Below, one piece after another: positions 34,631 through 43,950 of a DNA stretch of 64,000 nt (its first letter is position 1; each line of letters begins with the position of its first letter). A program made the translations under genes and the position numbers. The notes beneath the pieces were generated by a model. It was not told where the DNA came from and made no database searches. It saw only the letters and a program-made list of their open reading frames with translations. The stretch is from Bacteriovoracaceae bacterium (GTDB taxonomy: Bacteria > Bdellovibrionota > Bacteriovoracia > Bacteriovoracales > Bacteriovoracaceae), in contig JABFRR010000003.1 in assembly GCA_013141065.1 (NCBI GenBank), forward strand, positions 124,001 to 188,000, given 5' to 3'.

Positions 34631-35066
34631 ATGGCAGTAAAGAAAAAAGCTACAAAGAAAGCGGCTACTAAAAAAGCAGCTCCAAAAGCTACTAAAAAAG
34701 CAGCTCCAAAAGCTACTAAAAAAAGCAGCTCCAAAAGCTACTAAAAAAGTTGCAGCAGCTAAAGCTCCAAAAGCTACTAAAAAAGCAGCTCCAAAAGCTA
34801 CTAAGGCAAAGACTCCAAGAAAGCCAAATGCAGCTTTCATGAAAGCTCTTACTCCATCAGCAATCCTTGCTGAAATCGTTGGAAACAAGCCACTTCCAAG
34901 AACTGCTGTTGTTTCTAAAATTTGGGACTACATCAAGAAGAACAATCTTCAAAACCCAAAAAACAAAAGAAATATTCTTGCTGACGATAAACTAGCAAAA
35001 CTTTTTGGAAAAAAAGAAGTAACTATGTTTGAATTAGCTGGAATTGTTGGAAAACACCTTTCTTAA
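34631..35066 (+). pseudogene. SWIB-domain protein with histone-like Lys/Ala tail, frameshifted
   Basis: The start at 34631 has an excellent ribosome-binding site (GGAGGA, 8-nt spacing). The N-terminus is a KKAAPKAT-type tail like eukaryotic H1 and bacterial histone H1-like proteins. The C-terminal 75 residues (from MKALTPSAIL) form a SWIB/MDM2 domain (LAEIVGNKPLPRTAVVSKIWDYIKKNNLQ ... LFGKKEVTMFELAGIVGKHL), a combination known from Chlamydia and relatives. The tail repeats each have six A in ACTAAAAAAGC, but the third has seven (34718-34724). That shifts the frame and stops after about 37 residues. Removing one A gives a clean 144-residue protein. Slippage at the A7 run, a real mutation or a sequence error are all possible. 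A terminator follows. Confidence 0.85.
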
Positions 35067-35103
35067 TTTCAAAAATGACTAGCAGAATGCTAACATAATT
35101 AAG

Positions 35104-35131
35104 AAGCCACCTTTTAGGTGGCTTTTTTTTT
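35104..35131 (+). terminator. Intrinsic terminator of the SWIB gene
   Basis: AAGCCACCT (35104-35112), TTT loop, AGGTGGCTT (35116-35124) and a run of T form a 9-bp stem. It ends right at the stop of the convergent gene (35130). Confidence 0.92.
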
Positions 35132-36323
35132 ACTTTTTAATGGCAGAGTATTGAGTTGAAATTTTTTCAGTAATCCAATCAGCTTCATTTTTCTTTTTTA
35201 AGTTATGAGCAATTTTTAAAAACTGATTACATTGAAAACTTGAAGCTATTTGAGCCTCCATGGATTTATGACTTATGTAGTTCAAGCAGCTCTCAGCATA
35301 GTAATTGAGAAATTCAGGGAAATTGAGAGCAAATAAATTAATGATTGCTTTATTGCGTGCTGATTCTGGGTCACGAAAAATCTTATCTGGAATAATTGAT
35401 AAGTTTTTGATTTTTTCAAGTAGTTTTTGGCGTAATTGGTAATTTGAATTTAAAAGTTCTACTTTTTTCCAGGCAATATTCATCTTCTCACCGACAACAG
35501 GGCCGTCTAAAAGATAGGTTATAGCGTAAAGGTCCTCTTCTTCTTTAGAAAGGCTTCCACTGGCCGTAAGGAGGCTTAAGGCCAATTCTTTATCAAGGCC
35601 ATTCGTTTCATATGAAATGAGTGAAAGTTTTAAAGGTGAAATGACTTTTTTAAAGCATTTCTCGGGAATGAAACGTTTGATGAGTAATTTATAATTGCCA
35701 TCAAATTCAGGATCAAAACTTTCTTTCGTTAGTTTTTTTATCACTTCACGCTGGACATTGGGACGCTCGCAATAGATAGGGGCTATACTGTCATTAATGG
35801 CGGTGGAATAAAAAGGCCAAGTGGAGAGAAAGGTAGGATGCTTTTCAATGAGACTCGCTAAATCTAATCCAACATCAGGGTCTTTCTTCGAAAAAAACCA
35901 AAAGGAACTAAGCTCTTTATCGCATAGTTTGTAGTCTTCGGCCTTAGTTGGAGAGTTGCCTTTTAGCGAAGCTTGGTTGTAGCAATCGGTGAAAAACTTT
36001 TTGGCATAGAGCGATCTTTTGAGTTGAAAAAACTCATCATTGGATAAAGCCCCAGCTCGACCTATGTTTTCAATGCGCCTATAAGTTGCGAGAGTAAAAT
36101 CTTTTGTCTTAAGTTTGTAGTCTATCATCTCCATCGCCATGGACTGATACATGCTCCTCCAAAGCTTTTGGCGTTCACTAGGTCTAATATCATTGACATG
36201 ATCTAGGAATTCTTCAAAGTTTTTTTCTTGCTCTAAAACGGCCAGGTCTTTGAGGTCGTACTGCGTAGCTGCTTTAGCCTCGGTACTTATGAATAAAATA
36301 AAAAGTAAGTCTAATATTGGCAT
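35130..36323 (-). CDS. Secreted hypothetical protein
   Basis: This 397-residue protein has a short signal-like N-terminus (PILDLLFILFISTEAKAA). The rest is alpha-helical with alternating short helices (RRIENIGRAGALSNDEFFQLKRSLYAKKFF, LASLIEKHP, LFALNFPEFLNYYAESCLNYIS) suggestive of a helical-repeat protein. I cannot assign it to TPR or HEAT with confidence. It has five or more cysteines. It converges on the SWIB gene and diverges from putA. Confidence 0.6.
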   Translation of the reverse strand: MPILDLLFILFISTEAKAATQYDLKDLAVLEQEKNFEEFLDHVNDIRPSERQKLWRSMYQSMAMEMIDYKLKTKDFTLATYRRIENIGRAGALSNDEFFQLKRSLYAKKFFTDCYNQASLKGNSPTKAEDYKLCDKELSSFWFFSKKDPDVGLDLASLIEKHPTFLSTWPFYSTAINDSIAPIYCERPNVQREVIKKLTKESFDPEFDGNYKLLIKRFIPEKCFKKVISPLKLSLISYETNGLDKELALSLLTASGSLSKEEEDLYAITYLLDGPVVGEKMNIAWKKVELLNSNYQLRQKLLEKIKNLSIIPDKIFRDPESARNKAIINLFALNFPEFLNYYAESCLNYISHKSMEAQIASSFQCNQFLKIAHNLKKKNEADWITEKISTQYSAIKK

Positions 36324-36445
36324 TCTTAAATTTTAGGGAGGGAAATGCTATTAGTCAAACTCCAAAAGATCTAGTCGAATTGAGGGTTTTAAGTTAACTT
36401 TGAGAGCACAATTTTAAATATTTACGAGATGGATGGAGTCGACCT

Positions 36446-39400
36446 ATGTCCTTAGTACCAGAGGATTTTTTAAGCAGTCTTAAAAGTGTTAGTATAAAAG
36501 ATTGGAAGATTTATTACTACAATGAATTCGAATCCATTTTTATTGATAAATATGGTAAACTCAACCACGATATTTTTCAAAGTTTAGAAGTCTATTTAAA
36601 AGGTGAAGGAGAAAGTTTTCGTCAGCAAATGAGTTTTCGATCTGTTCCTTTTTTGGTCGGATTTTACAATGAAAGAAAAGAGATTCGAACCTACACACCA
36701 AAGCTTTCCCAAGAGCTTTTTGTTCTTCAGCAAACAGATATTTTTGAACTGCCATCTGAAATTGTAAAAGAAATGCGATTTCATACTGAGCTCGCGGCTT
36801 CACTTCAAACTAAAAAATTCCCAACCATTGTCGAGAGTCTCATTGCCTATGATGGTCTTCCGGATTTATTAAACGATCCAAAATATTTAAAAATTGAAAT
36901 AAGGGCCAATGAGATTGTTAATAGACTTTTAGGATTTTTAAATGAATACCGTCCATCTTTGTTTGAAGATATTTCTGATTTTGGTTTGGGGCTCACTGCT
37001 CAATATGCACTTCTCAGAATCCATCTACTAAAATTTTTGGCCATTTTGCCTTCACTTGATCATGATAAAAAAGGCGTAGAAGTTAAGAGAATATTAATTG
37101 AAGCTCTCTCTCGGTTTTTAAAAGACAATAAAAAAGCTAGATTTGCTAAGAATAAAGGTCAGGATCGCGCACTTCCTCGTTCTTATACTTTTGGTATCTT
37201 AATTCTTTATAGATTTTTTAAAATTGTCCCTGCTTGGCCTTTAGCTGTGATAATCCGCAGTGCTGTGAAGTTGATGGCCAAACGATTTATTGCAGGTGAA
37301 AGCATAGAAAAAGCCGATAAGTCTCTTAGGGCATTAAGCCAAACGGGTCGAGATGTGACCCTTGATCAACTTGGAGAACTTGTCGTTTCTGAAAAAGAAG
37401 CAGATCACTACAAAACCGAAGTTTTAAAATTGATAAAAGGATTTTCTCTCCATGTAAAAAAAGGTGAAAGAAACGTTGCGGGAATTAATCGTGCCCATGT
37501 GTCGATTAAAGTTTCAGCATTATGTTCTGATTTCAAACCTCAAGCTTTCGATTATACTTATAATTTAGTTGGGCCAAGACTCAAAGAGATTTTGTTAACT
37601 GCTAAGGCAGAAGATGTTTTTATCAATATCGATGCTGAACATTACCACTATCGCGATGTCGTTTTTAAAATCTACCAACGAGTGCTTCTTGAAACTACAG
37701 ATTTACATGATTACTCTTCGACTGGAATTGTGATTCAAGCCTACTTGAGAGATGGGCATCAACATTTAAAAGAAATAATAGCCTTAGCAAAAAAACGTAA
37801 TCTTACTATGCCAGTTAGGATTGTGAAGGGAGCTTATTGGGATGCTGAAACAGTTGAAGGAGATGCACATAGTTTTAACGCCCCACAGTTTTTGAATAAA
37901 GAAGAAACAGATATTCACTTCAGACAACTCATTATTAAAATCCTTGAAGCCCATCCTCATTTAAAATTGGCACTTGCTTCTCATAATTTTTCTGATCATG
38001 CCTTTGCTGAAGCAGCAAAAGAATTATTTTATCCAACAGTCGGTGAAATCGAACATCAATGTCTACATATGACCTATGAAGCCCTATCTACTGCTTTGGC
38101 AAAGATGGGATGGGCTACACGTAACTATGTCCCAGTTGGAAGTTTACTTGTTGGAATGGCCTATCTTGTAAGACGTATTATGGAAAACTCTTCTCAAGTA
38201 GGTGTTCTCACTATTATGCGTTCACATAAAAAACATCTCACACTTCAATCCCCCTACGACATACATAAAGAAAAAATACAAAACGGAAAAATTGTTAGAG
38301 ATATTTCAGTTTCTAAATTAGAAGATGAATTTTTCAATGTGACTCCAGTGCGAATGTATCTCGATACAGAAAGGCAATGGACAGAATTAGCGTTAGAAGA
38401 GTTTAAATTGAATGGATTGAACAAAATTTATAAAAATGCTTTTTTATGTCATGGTGAAAATGTTGAAATCAATAATAGCTCTAATACTACAATTAAAGTT
38501 GGAAGTATTTTATTTGCTAACCTCGAGGATGCCAAACGTGCCCTTGAAATAATTGATCAAAGTTATGTGACGGGTAAATGGGCTCAGTCTAAATGGTCTT
38601 TTAGAACAGCTTGTTTAATTAAAGCTGCTAATATTATGCTCGCTAAAAGAAATGAACTTTCCGCTCTTATCGTTTATGAAGCAGGAAAATCAATTCCAGA
38701 GGCCTTAGGTGATGTTGATGAAGCAATTGATTTTCTCAATTTTTATGCCAGAACTGAAGCTTACTTGCAAAGAAACATGACAGATCTTGCCAGTAGAGGC
38801 CCTACTGTTGTTATTTCTCCTTGGAATTTTCCTCTCGCCATTCCTTGTGGGATGGTGGTGAGCTCACTAGTGTGTGGAAATACTGTTATTCTTAAATCAG
38901 CAGAGCAAACGCCACTAATCGCCCAAGTGTTAATTGATATACTTCACCTCGCGGGTGTTCCTAAAGATGTCTTAATACACTTACCTGGAGAGGGAGAAGT
39001 TGTAGGAGATTATCTGGTAAAAGACGAAAGGATATCGACAATTATTTTTACAGGTTCAAAGGCAGTTGGAACTTACATTTCATCAATTGCGAGAAAGCGA
39101 GTTTATAAAAATCTTCTTACAAAAAAGACTTACATGACAAAAGCCATCACAGAGATGGGGGGGAAAAATGCTGTCATCGTTACTCAAAATGCTGAACTCG
39201 ATGAAACTGTTTCAGGCATTTTATATTCAGCCTTTGGTCATGCTGGTCAAAAATGTTCTGCCTGTTCAAGAGTTATTGTTCATAACTCACTAAAAGATAA
39301 ATTAATGGAAAGATTAAAATCTGCTTGTATGGATTTAAAAGTCGGCGAGTCATATAATTTTGATACCACTGTTAATCCTGTCGTTTCTCTTTTTGATAAA

Positions 39401-40609
39401 GAACGAATTAAAAAGACGATAAAAGAAGCAACAGAAGAGGCGCTAAAATACGGCGGCTCTGTTGTTGTCGACAGATCGAAAGAGGAGCTACCTGGATTCT
39501 GTGTGGGCCCTGCCATTATTGAAGTACCAATGAAAAGGGCATTAGATAAAGAAAGTTTTTCTCAAAGAGAAATTTTTGGACCGGTAGTACATATTGTTGG
39601 ATTTGACTCACTTGAAGAAGCAGCTCAAATTTATAACAGTACCGATTATGCTTTGACCGGTGGTATTTTTAGTCAATCACAAAATGACATTGATAAACTA
39701 TTAAAAAAAATTGAAAGTGGAAATATTTACATCAATCGCACTGTTACTGGGGCGAGAGTTGCGATTGAACCATTTGGTGGATTTAAGTTATCTGGAACAG
39801 GGCCAAAGGCAGGGGGACGACATTATATAATTGCTCTTCACCAAATTAATGAGACGAGCCCCTCAATTGAAAGATCAGAATTAGCTGTGGTTGAAGAAGG
39901 CCATGCTTCTCCAATAGAATTAAAAAGACCTAGTAAATTAACTGCTAAATCACGTTTAGAGCGAATGGAAAAGTTTTTAGATCAATATCTTTCAAGTTTT
40001 GAAACTCACCATCAAGGGATCTATAGAAACTATAAAGAGACCCTGAGAGATTATAAAAAGTGGTTGTCAAAAAACTTTGTAAACTTTCTTGAAAAAGAAC
40101 ATAAAAATCGTGTTATTCCAGGTCAATTGAGTTTTAACGATTATTCAATGCGGGCAGAGCACGCTCTCGTGGTTTCAGTGACCGATAAGCCTAGTTTAAA
40201 AACGTTAATTCAAGTTCTTTCATGTATTTCTCTTGGGACTGGTTTAACGATTGCTTGCAAGAATAAAAAGTCATTTATGTGGTGGATGAATTTTCGCGAC
40301 ACTTTATTTCAGGTTGGTTTTTCAAAAGAAAATATAGAAGTTTATTTTGCTCAGTCGCACGAACTTAAAAAAGTATTAAATCATCCGATGTTATCGGTGC
40401 TAATTTATGATGGATTAATAGAAGAGTTTAATACAATTGTGGGTAACAATATGGATCAGGGAGCGGAAAAAAGAATGAAGCTCATCCTCACTTCAGAAGA
40501 TCATTTGAAGGCCAATGATTTTTATCACCAGGCCCTAAACTTCGTTTGGGTTAGGTCTCTTGCGGTGAACACAATGAGGCATGGAGCTCCTCTTGATTTG
40601 GAAATTTAA
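36446..40609 (+). CDS. putA: Bifunctional proline dehydrogenase / P5C dehydrogenase PutA
   Basis: This 1387-residue enzyme oxidises proline to glutamate in two steps. Residues about 310-610 are the FAD-dependent proline dehydrogenase barrel (INRAHVSIKVSAL, FINIDAEHYHYRD, VRIVKGAYWDAE, LASHNFSDHAF, VPVGSLLVGMAYLVRRIMEN). Residues about 690-1160 are the aldehyde dehydrogenase domain (VISPWNFPLAIP, ITEMGGKNAVIV, catalytic Cys937 in GHAGQKCSACSR, YINRTVTGARVAIEPFGG, SGTGPKAGG). The last 230 residues fit the extra C-terminal domain of long PutAs. There is no N-terminal ribbon-helix-helix, so it is not its own repressor. GGAG precedes the ATG. proC begins 3 bp after the stop. Confidence 0.95.
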   Translation: MSLVPEDFLSSLKSVSIKDWKIYYYNEFESIFIDKYGKLNHDIFQSLEVYLKGEGESFRQQMSFRSVPFLVGFYNERKEIRTYTPKLSQELFVLQQTDIFELPSEIVKEMRFHTELAASLQTKKFPTIVESLIAYDGLPDLLNDPKYLKIEIRANEIVNRLLGFLNEYRPSLFEDISDFGLGLTAQYALLRIHLLKFLAILPSLDHDKKGVEVKRILIEALSRFLKDNKKARFAKNKGQDRALPRSYTFGILILYRFFKIVPAWPLAVIIRSAVKLMAKRFIAGESIEKADKSLRALSQTGRDVTLDQLGELVVSEKEADHYKTEVLKLIKGFSLHVKKGERNVAGINRAHVSIKVSALCSDFKPQAFDYTYNLVGPRLKEILLTAKAEDVFINIDAEHYHYRDVVFKIYQRVLLETTDLHDYSSTGIVIQAYLRDGHQHLKEIIALAKKRNLTMPVRIVKGAYWDAETVEGDAHSFNAPQFLNKEETDIHFRQLIIKILEAHPHLKLALASHNFSDHAFAEAAKELFYPTVGEIEHQCLHMTYEALSTALAKMGWATRNYVPVGSLLVGMAYLVRRIMENSSQVGVLTIMRSHKKHLTLQSPYDIHKEKIQNGKIVRDISVSKLEDEFFNVTPVRMYLDTERQWTELALEEFKLNGLNKIYKNAFLCHGENVEINNSSNTTIKVGSILFANLEDAKRALEIIDQSYVTGKWAQSKWSFRTACLIKAANIMLAKRNELSALIVYEAGKSIPEALGDVDEAIDFLNFYARTEAYLQRNMTDLASRGPTVVISPWNFPLAIPCGMVVSSLVCGNTVILKSAEQTPLIAQVLIDILHLAGVPKDVLIHLPGEGEVVGDYLVKDERISTIIFTGSKAVGTYISSIARKRVYKNLLTKKTYMTKAITEMGGKNAVIVTQNAELDETVSGILYSAFGHAGQKCSACSRVIVHNSLKDKLMERLKSACMDLKVGESYNFDTTVNPVVSLFDKERIKKTIKEATEEALKYGGSVVVDRSKEELPGFCVGPAIIEVPMKRALDKESFSQREIFGPVVHIVGFDSLEEAAQIYNSTDYALTGGIFSQSQNDIDKLLKKIESGNIYINRTVTGARVAIEPFGGFKLSGTGPKAGGRHYIIALHQINETSPSIERSELAVVEEGHASPIELKRPSKLTAKSRLERMEKFLDQYLSSFETHHQGIYRNYKETLRDYKKWLSKNFVNFLEKEHKNRVIPGQLSFNDYSMRAEHALVVSVTDKPSLKTLIQVLSCISLGTGLTIACKNKKSFMWWMNFRDTLFQVGFSKENIEVYFAQSHELKKVLNHPMLSVLIYDGLIEEFNTIVGNNMDQGAEKRMKLILTSEDHLKANDFYHQALNFVWVRSLAVNTMRHGAPLDLEI

Positions 40610-40611
40610 CA

Positions 40612-41412
40612 TTGAAAAATTTTAAAATTGGAATATTGGGTTGTGGCAATATGGGCGAGGCGCTAAGTCTTGGACTAAGATCTTATAGTTCAAGTGGAGA
40701 GCTGTATCTTTATAACCCAAGCTTAATTAAGTCCCAAAATTTAGCAAAGAAAGTGGGGGGAATCGTTGTTGAGTCCCTCGAAGCAATGCCAACAGACTGT
40801 GACTGGTACATACTGACTTTTAAACCGCAGTCTCTTCTTGATTTTAAATATACTTTTTTAGCTAATTCAAAAATCCTTTCTGTTTTGGCAGGAGTGGATA
40901 TTGAGACACTTAGTCAAAAATTTCCGAATACTCAAATTGCCAGACTAATGCCCAATACACCTTCGCGAATTTCAGCAGGTGCAAATTTATTTTATTCAAA
41001 ATTTAATTCAAGTGATTTTGTCAAAATGTTGGGCTCTCTTGGAAAAGTGTTTGTCATGGAGAGTGAAGAACAATTAGATAAGTTAACGGCCGTGAGTGGT
41101 TCAGGCCCCGCGTTGATCTTTGAATTTGCTCGGTCTTTTTATAATTTTGCCGATAACAGTGGAGTAAACAGCCTAGTGGCGAAAGAAATTGTTTATCAAA
41201 CTTTCTTTGGATCAGTTAAACTGATGGAAGAGGCGATGAAGAATAATATTTCCTTAGATGAACTCAGGGATCAAGTAACCTCAAAAAAAGGTGTCACTTT
41301 TGAAGCTCTGGAGTCAATGAAGAGCAATCATTTTGCAAAATTAATGTCAGATGCTTTTCATAGTGCTCATAAACGCACACTTGAATTAAAAGAGGAAATT
41401 AAAAATGCTTGA
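40612..41412 (+). CDS. proC: Pyrroline-5-carboxylate reductase
   Basis: This 266-residue protein reduces P5C to proline with NAD(P)H. It has the N-terminal Rossmann motif IGILGCGNMGEALSLGL, the family motifs ARLMPNTPSRISAGANLFY and LTAVSGSGPALIFEFA, and the C-terminal LRDQVTSKKGVTFEALESM. The start is TTG at 40612, two bases after the putA stop, and the end overlaps the DUF4442 gene. Coupling it to putA places opposing reactions in one transcript. Confidence 0.94.
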   Translation: MKNFKIGILGCGNMGEALSLGLRSYSSSGELYLYNPSLIKSQNLAKKVGGIVVESLEAMPTDCDWYILTFKPQSLLDFKYTFLANSKILSVLAGVDIETLSQKFPNTQIARLMPNTPSRISAGANLFYSKFNSSDFVKMLGSLGKVFVMESEEQLDKLTAVSGSGPALIFEFARSFYNFADNSGVNSLVAKEIVYQTFFGSVKLMEEAMKNNISLDELRDQVTSKKGVTFEALESMKSNHFAKLMSDAFHSAHKRTLELKEEIKNA

Positions 41413-41905
41413 AGAAATTTTAAAGAAAAATATTCCTAAAAAATACCAAGATACAATTTTTGTAAGACTCTTTGGTTTCATGAAGGTCCCAATGATATAC
41501 TGGGTTTCTCCTAGTATTGTCCTAATGGATGATGAGCAGTGTATAGTAAAAATACCTCTTAATCGTCGAACAAAAAATCACTTAAATTCAATGTATTTTG
41601 GTGTGCTTTGTACTGGGGCCGATATAGCGGGTGGATACGTTGCCATGAATGAAATAACAAATTCTAAAAAGAAGGTCGCTTTATCATTTAAGGATTTTAA
41701 AGCGGATTTTTTAAAAAGAGCAGAAGGAGACGTTCATTTTGTCGTCAATCAAATTCCACAAATAAAAGCATTCGTTCAAGAAGTGATAAAAAGTGGTGAG
41801 CGCATGAATTTTCCAGTTGAAATTAATGCAGTCGTTCCTAGCTTGAATCCTGAAGAAGTAGTCGCCAAGTTTACCCTGACACTCTCATTAAAATTAAAAT
41901 CTTAA
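41405..41905 (+). CDS. DUF4442 hotdog-fold protein
   Basis: This 166-residue protein matches DUF4442, a PaaI-thioesterase-like hotdog family: ISPSIVLMDDEQCIVKIPLNRRTKNHLNSMYFGVLCTGADIAGGYVAM, then FKDFKADFLKRAEGDVHF. It may hydrolyse an acyl thioester; this is untested for the family. It overlaps the end of proC by eight bases and the convergent nif3-like gene by four. Confidence 0.75.
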   Translation: MLEEILKKNIPKKYQDTIFVRLFGFMKVPMIYWVSPSIVLMDDEQCIVKIPLNRRTKNHLNSMYFGVLCTGADIAGGYVAMNEITNSKKKVALSFKDFKADFLKRAEGDVHFVVNQIPQIKAFVQEVIKSGERMNFPVEINAVVPSLNPEEVVAKFTLTLSLKLKS

Positions 41906-42672
41906 GCTGGGTTTTCTGAATCAAGAAATTCACATTCAAGCTCTGGATACTGAGATTGAATATGTCTCATTAAAGCTATTATTCCAAATTTTTCTGTATT
42001 GTGATGTCCACCTGCATACATGTGCACGCCAGATTCTCTAGACTCATGATAATCATGTTCACTCATCTCACCAGTAATGTAAGCATCTAGGCCTTGAATG
42101 TGGGCTTCTCGCCACTGTGAATTGGCTCCACCTGTAATGATGCCAATAGTTTTAATTTTAGCTTTTTTATTCTCAAGAGGATTTGAATATAAGACTGAAT
42201 GGTTAAGTTTTTTTTCTAAAAGAATTTTAAGTTCTAGTGGACTTATTGGGTTTTGAAATTCACCTTTAATACCTGTGAATGCTCCTTTATATTGTCCAAA
42301 AGGAGTGAGTGTTGTGAGGTTTATTTCACGAGCAAGGCTTGCTGCATTTCCAATTTCAACATGTGAATCAAGAGGTAAATGATAGGCAAAAAGATTAATA
42401 TCATTTTTAATGAGTGGTTCTATGCGCTTAAAAAAAGCTCCCGTAAGTGTCTTCGTGCCGTGAAATTTCCAAAAAAGTCCATGATGAACGATTAGTGCAC
42501 ATGATTTTTTTGAAGCTGCATACAAAGCAGATTCTCGGGTGGACGATACACTGAAAACTATATGCTTAATTTCTTCTTTTCCTTCAATTTGAAGTCCATT
42601 AGGACAATAGTCATCAAAGATTTCAGGCTTTAGTAATGTCTTAAGATAATTTTCAAGTTCAGATCTCTGCAT
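41902..42672 (-). CDS. Nif3-like dinuclear metal-centre protein
   Basis: This 256-residue member of the Nif3/YbgI (DUF34) family forms hexameric toroids with two metals per subunit. Motifs seen are DDYCPNGLQIEG, ALIVHHGLFWK (metal-binding HH), DINLFAYHLPLDSH, IGIITGGANSQ, DAYITGEMSEHDYHES and YAGGHHNTEKFGI. Its function is not settled; links to GTP cyclohydrolase-type or damage-control activities have been proposed. The ATG overlaps the stop of the TPR gene by one base. Confidence 0.9.
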   Translation of the reverse strand: MQRSELENYLKTLLKPEIFDDYCPNGLQIEGKEEIKHIVFSVSSTRESALYAASKKSCALIVHHGLFWKFHGTKTLTGAFFKRIEPLIKNDINLFAYHLPLDSHVEIGNAASLAREINLTTLTPFGQYKGAFTGIKGEFQNPISPLELKILLEKKLNHSVLYSNPLENKKAKIKTIGIITGGANSQWREAHIQGLDAYITGEMSEHDYHESRESGVHMYAGGHHNTEKFGIIALMRHIQSQYPELECEFLDSENPA

Positions 42673-43757
42673 TAGTTATTCTCAAATGAATCAAAAGTTG
42701 TTTTATTATTATTCTCACTAAATATAGGAATCTTTTTTTCGAGACTTGTTTTAAGTTTTGCTACTGTGTCGTGAAGTTCATGATGATGTGGGGCTATCGT
42801 TAAAGCGAGAGAGAATTCAGTTAAGGCCTGTTCATAATCTTTTAATAAAACATAGGCCCTTCCTGCATTGATATAAGGATATTCTCTGTTTTGATAATTA
42901 TGTGCTCTTTTGGCCAACTCAAACCAACGCAAACTTTCTTTGAGGTGGCCTTCTGCTAGTATATAATTTCCATAGTCATTGTAGGCTGGGCCGTATTGAG
43001 AATCTATCGAAATGGCCCTTAAACAATACGATTTAGCTTCTTTTTTGTCGTCAAGTAATGAATAACTCCAAGCAAGTAAAGTTAAGACCTCTGCAGTTTC
43101 TTTATAGTTTCGTGCTTTGGTGAAGTTTTGTTTTGCACCTTCATAGTTTTTTTGGGTAATGCAAAAATGTCCTTTATGAAGAAATTGATCGTGTTTTTCC
43201 TCTCTTTTAATTTGAAGAAAGCTTAGTGATGATTGATTTGGATATGAATGGCTTTCAGCTTCTATGACATATTGATTTAATCCAATCTCATCGACATAAA
43301 AAAGTGGAGCACGAAATTCTAATTCAGCTTGTGAAATTGTAGGAATATTTTCTTCTTTGATAAAACCTGATTTTGGAAACTGGATATCTAGTTGAGTAGA
43401 TTCTAGTAACATATTATGAATTTCATAACAATTGCGATAGAGGAGGTTAATATAGGCCATGGAGATTTTTTCAAATTGTTTACTAATAAAAGGCAATTTG
43501 ATCATTGCTTCTATAAAATTATTACTTGCTTTTATTTTTGTTTGGTAAGAGTCCCAATTTGTTTCTTCTGTGTGTTCGATTCCACTAAATTGTTTTTCAA
43601 AAAATAAGTTGATGTCATTTAAAAGTTTTTGGATTTGATTTTTTCCACGGGGACTGTACTGAAGTTTTTCTAGTTCTGTGAAGGCAAAGATTAATCGTTC
43701 TAGATATCCTGAAGAAGTGTAAAACTCTGTGAGAATAAGCGATTTAATCGTTTCCAT
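42672..43757 (-). CDS. TPR-repeat protein
   Basis: This 361-residue protein has a divergent N-terminal half and, from about residue 195, four to five tetratricopeptide repeats (HKGHFCITQKNYEGAKQNFTKARN, LLAWSYSLLDDKKEAKSYCLRAI, YGNYILAEGHLKESLRWFELAKR, NAGRAYVLLKDYEQALTEFSLAL). No signal peptide is evident, so it is probably a cytoplasmic scaffold. It is coupled by a one-base overlap to the nif3-like gene. Confidence 0.8.
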   Translation of the reverse strand: METIKSLILTEFYTSSGYLERLIFAFTELEKLQYSPRGKNQIQKLLNDINLFFEKQFSGIEHTEETNWDSYQTKIKASNNFIEAMIKLPFISKQFEKISMAYINLLYRNCYEIHNMLLESTQLDIQFPKSGFIKEENIPTISQAELEFRAPLFYVDEIGLNQYVIEAESHSYPNQSSLSFLQIKREEKHDQFLHKGHFCITQKNYEGAKQNFTKARNYKETAEVLTLLAWSYSLLDDKKEAKSYCLRAISIDSQYGPAYNDYGNYILAEGHLKESLRWFELAKRAHNYQNREYPYINAGRAYVLLKDYEQALTEFSLALTIAPHHHELHDTVAKLKTSLEKKIPIFSENNNKTTFDSFENN

Positions 43758-43885
43758 GCAATCTTCCTTGATTTACAGTTTTTTTATAAGAACGAGAACT
43801 CATCTTGAGTTTTCATTTTCTTAAGATTTATTTTAGATCATTTGGATTTTCTTAATCAATGTTTTTTTGATAAATGTGAGATTGT

Positions 43886-43908
43886 GCCCTATAAAATAGT
43901 TATAGGGC
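43886..43908. repeat. Hairpin GCCCTATA-N7-TATAGGGC
   Basis: A perfect 8-bp stem with a 7-nt loop between the end of the glycine-rich protein gene and the start of the TPR gene. No adjacent T-run on either strand, so it would be a weak terminator at best; it could be a leader structure of the TPR gene. Confidence 0.4.
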
Positions 43909-43950
43909 CAAAATGACTCGCTAAATATAATTTTCTTTTCTCTAAAATAC

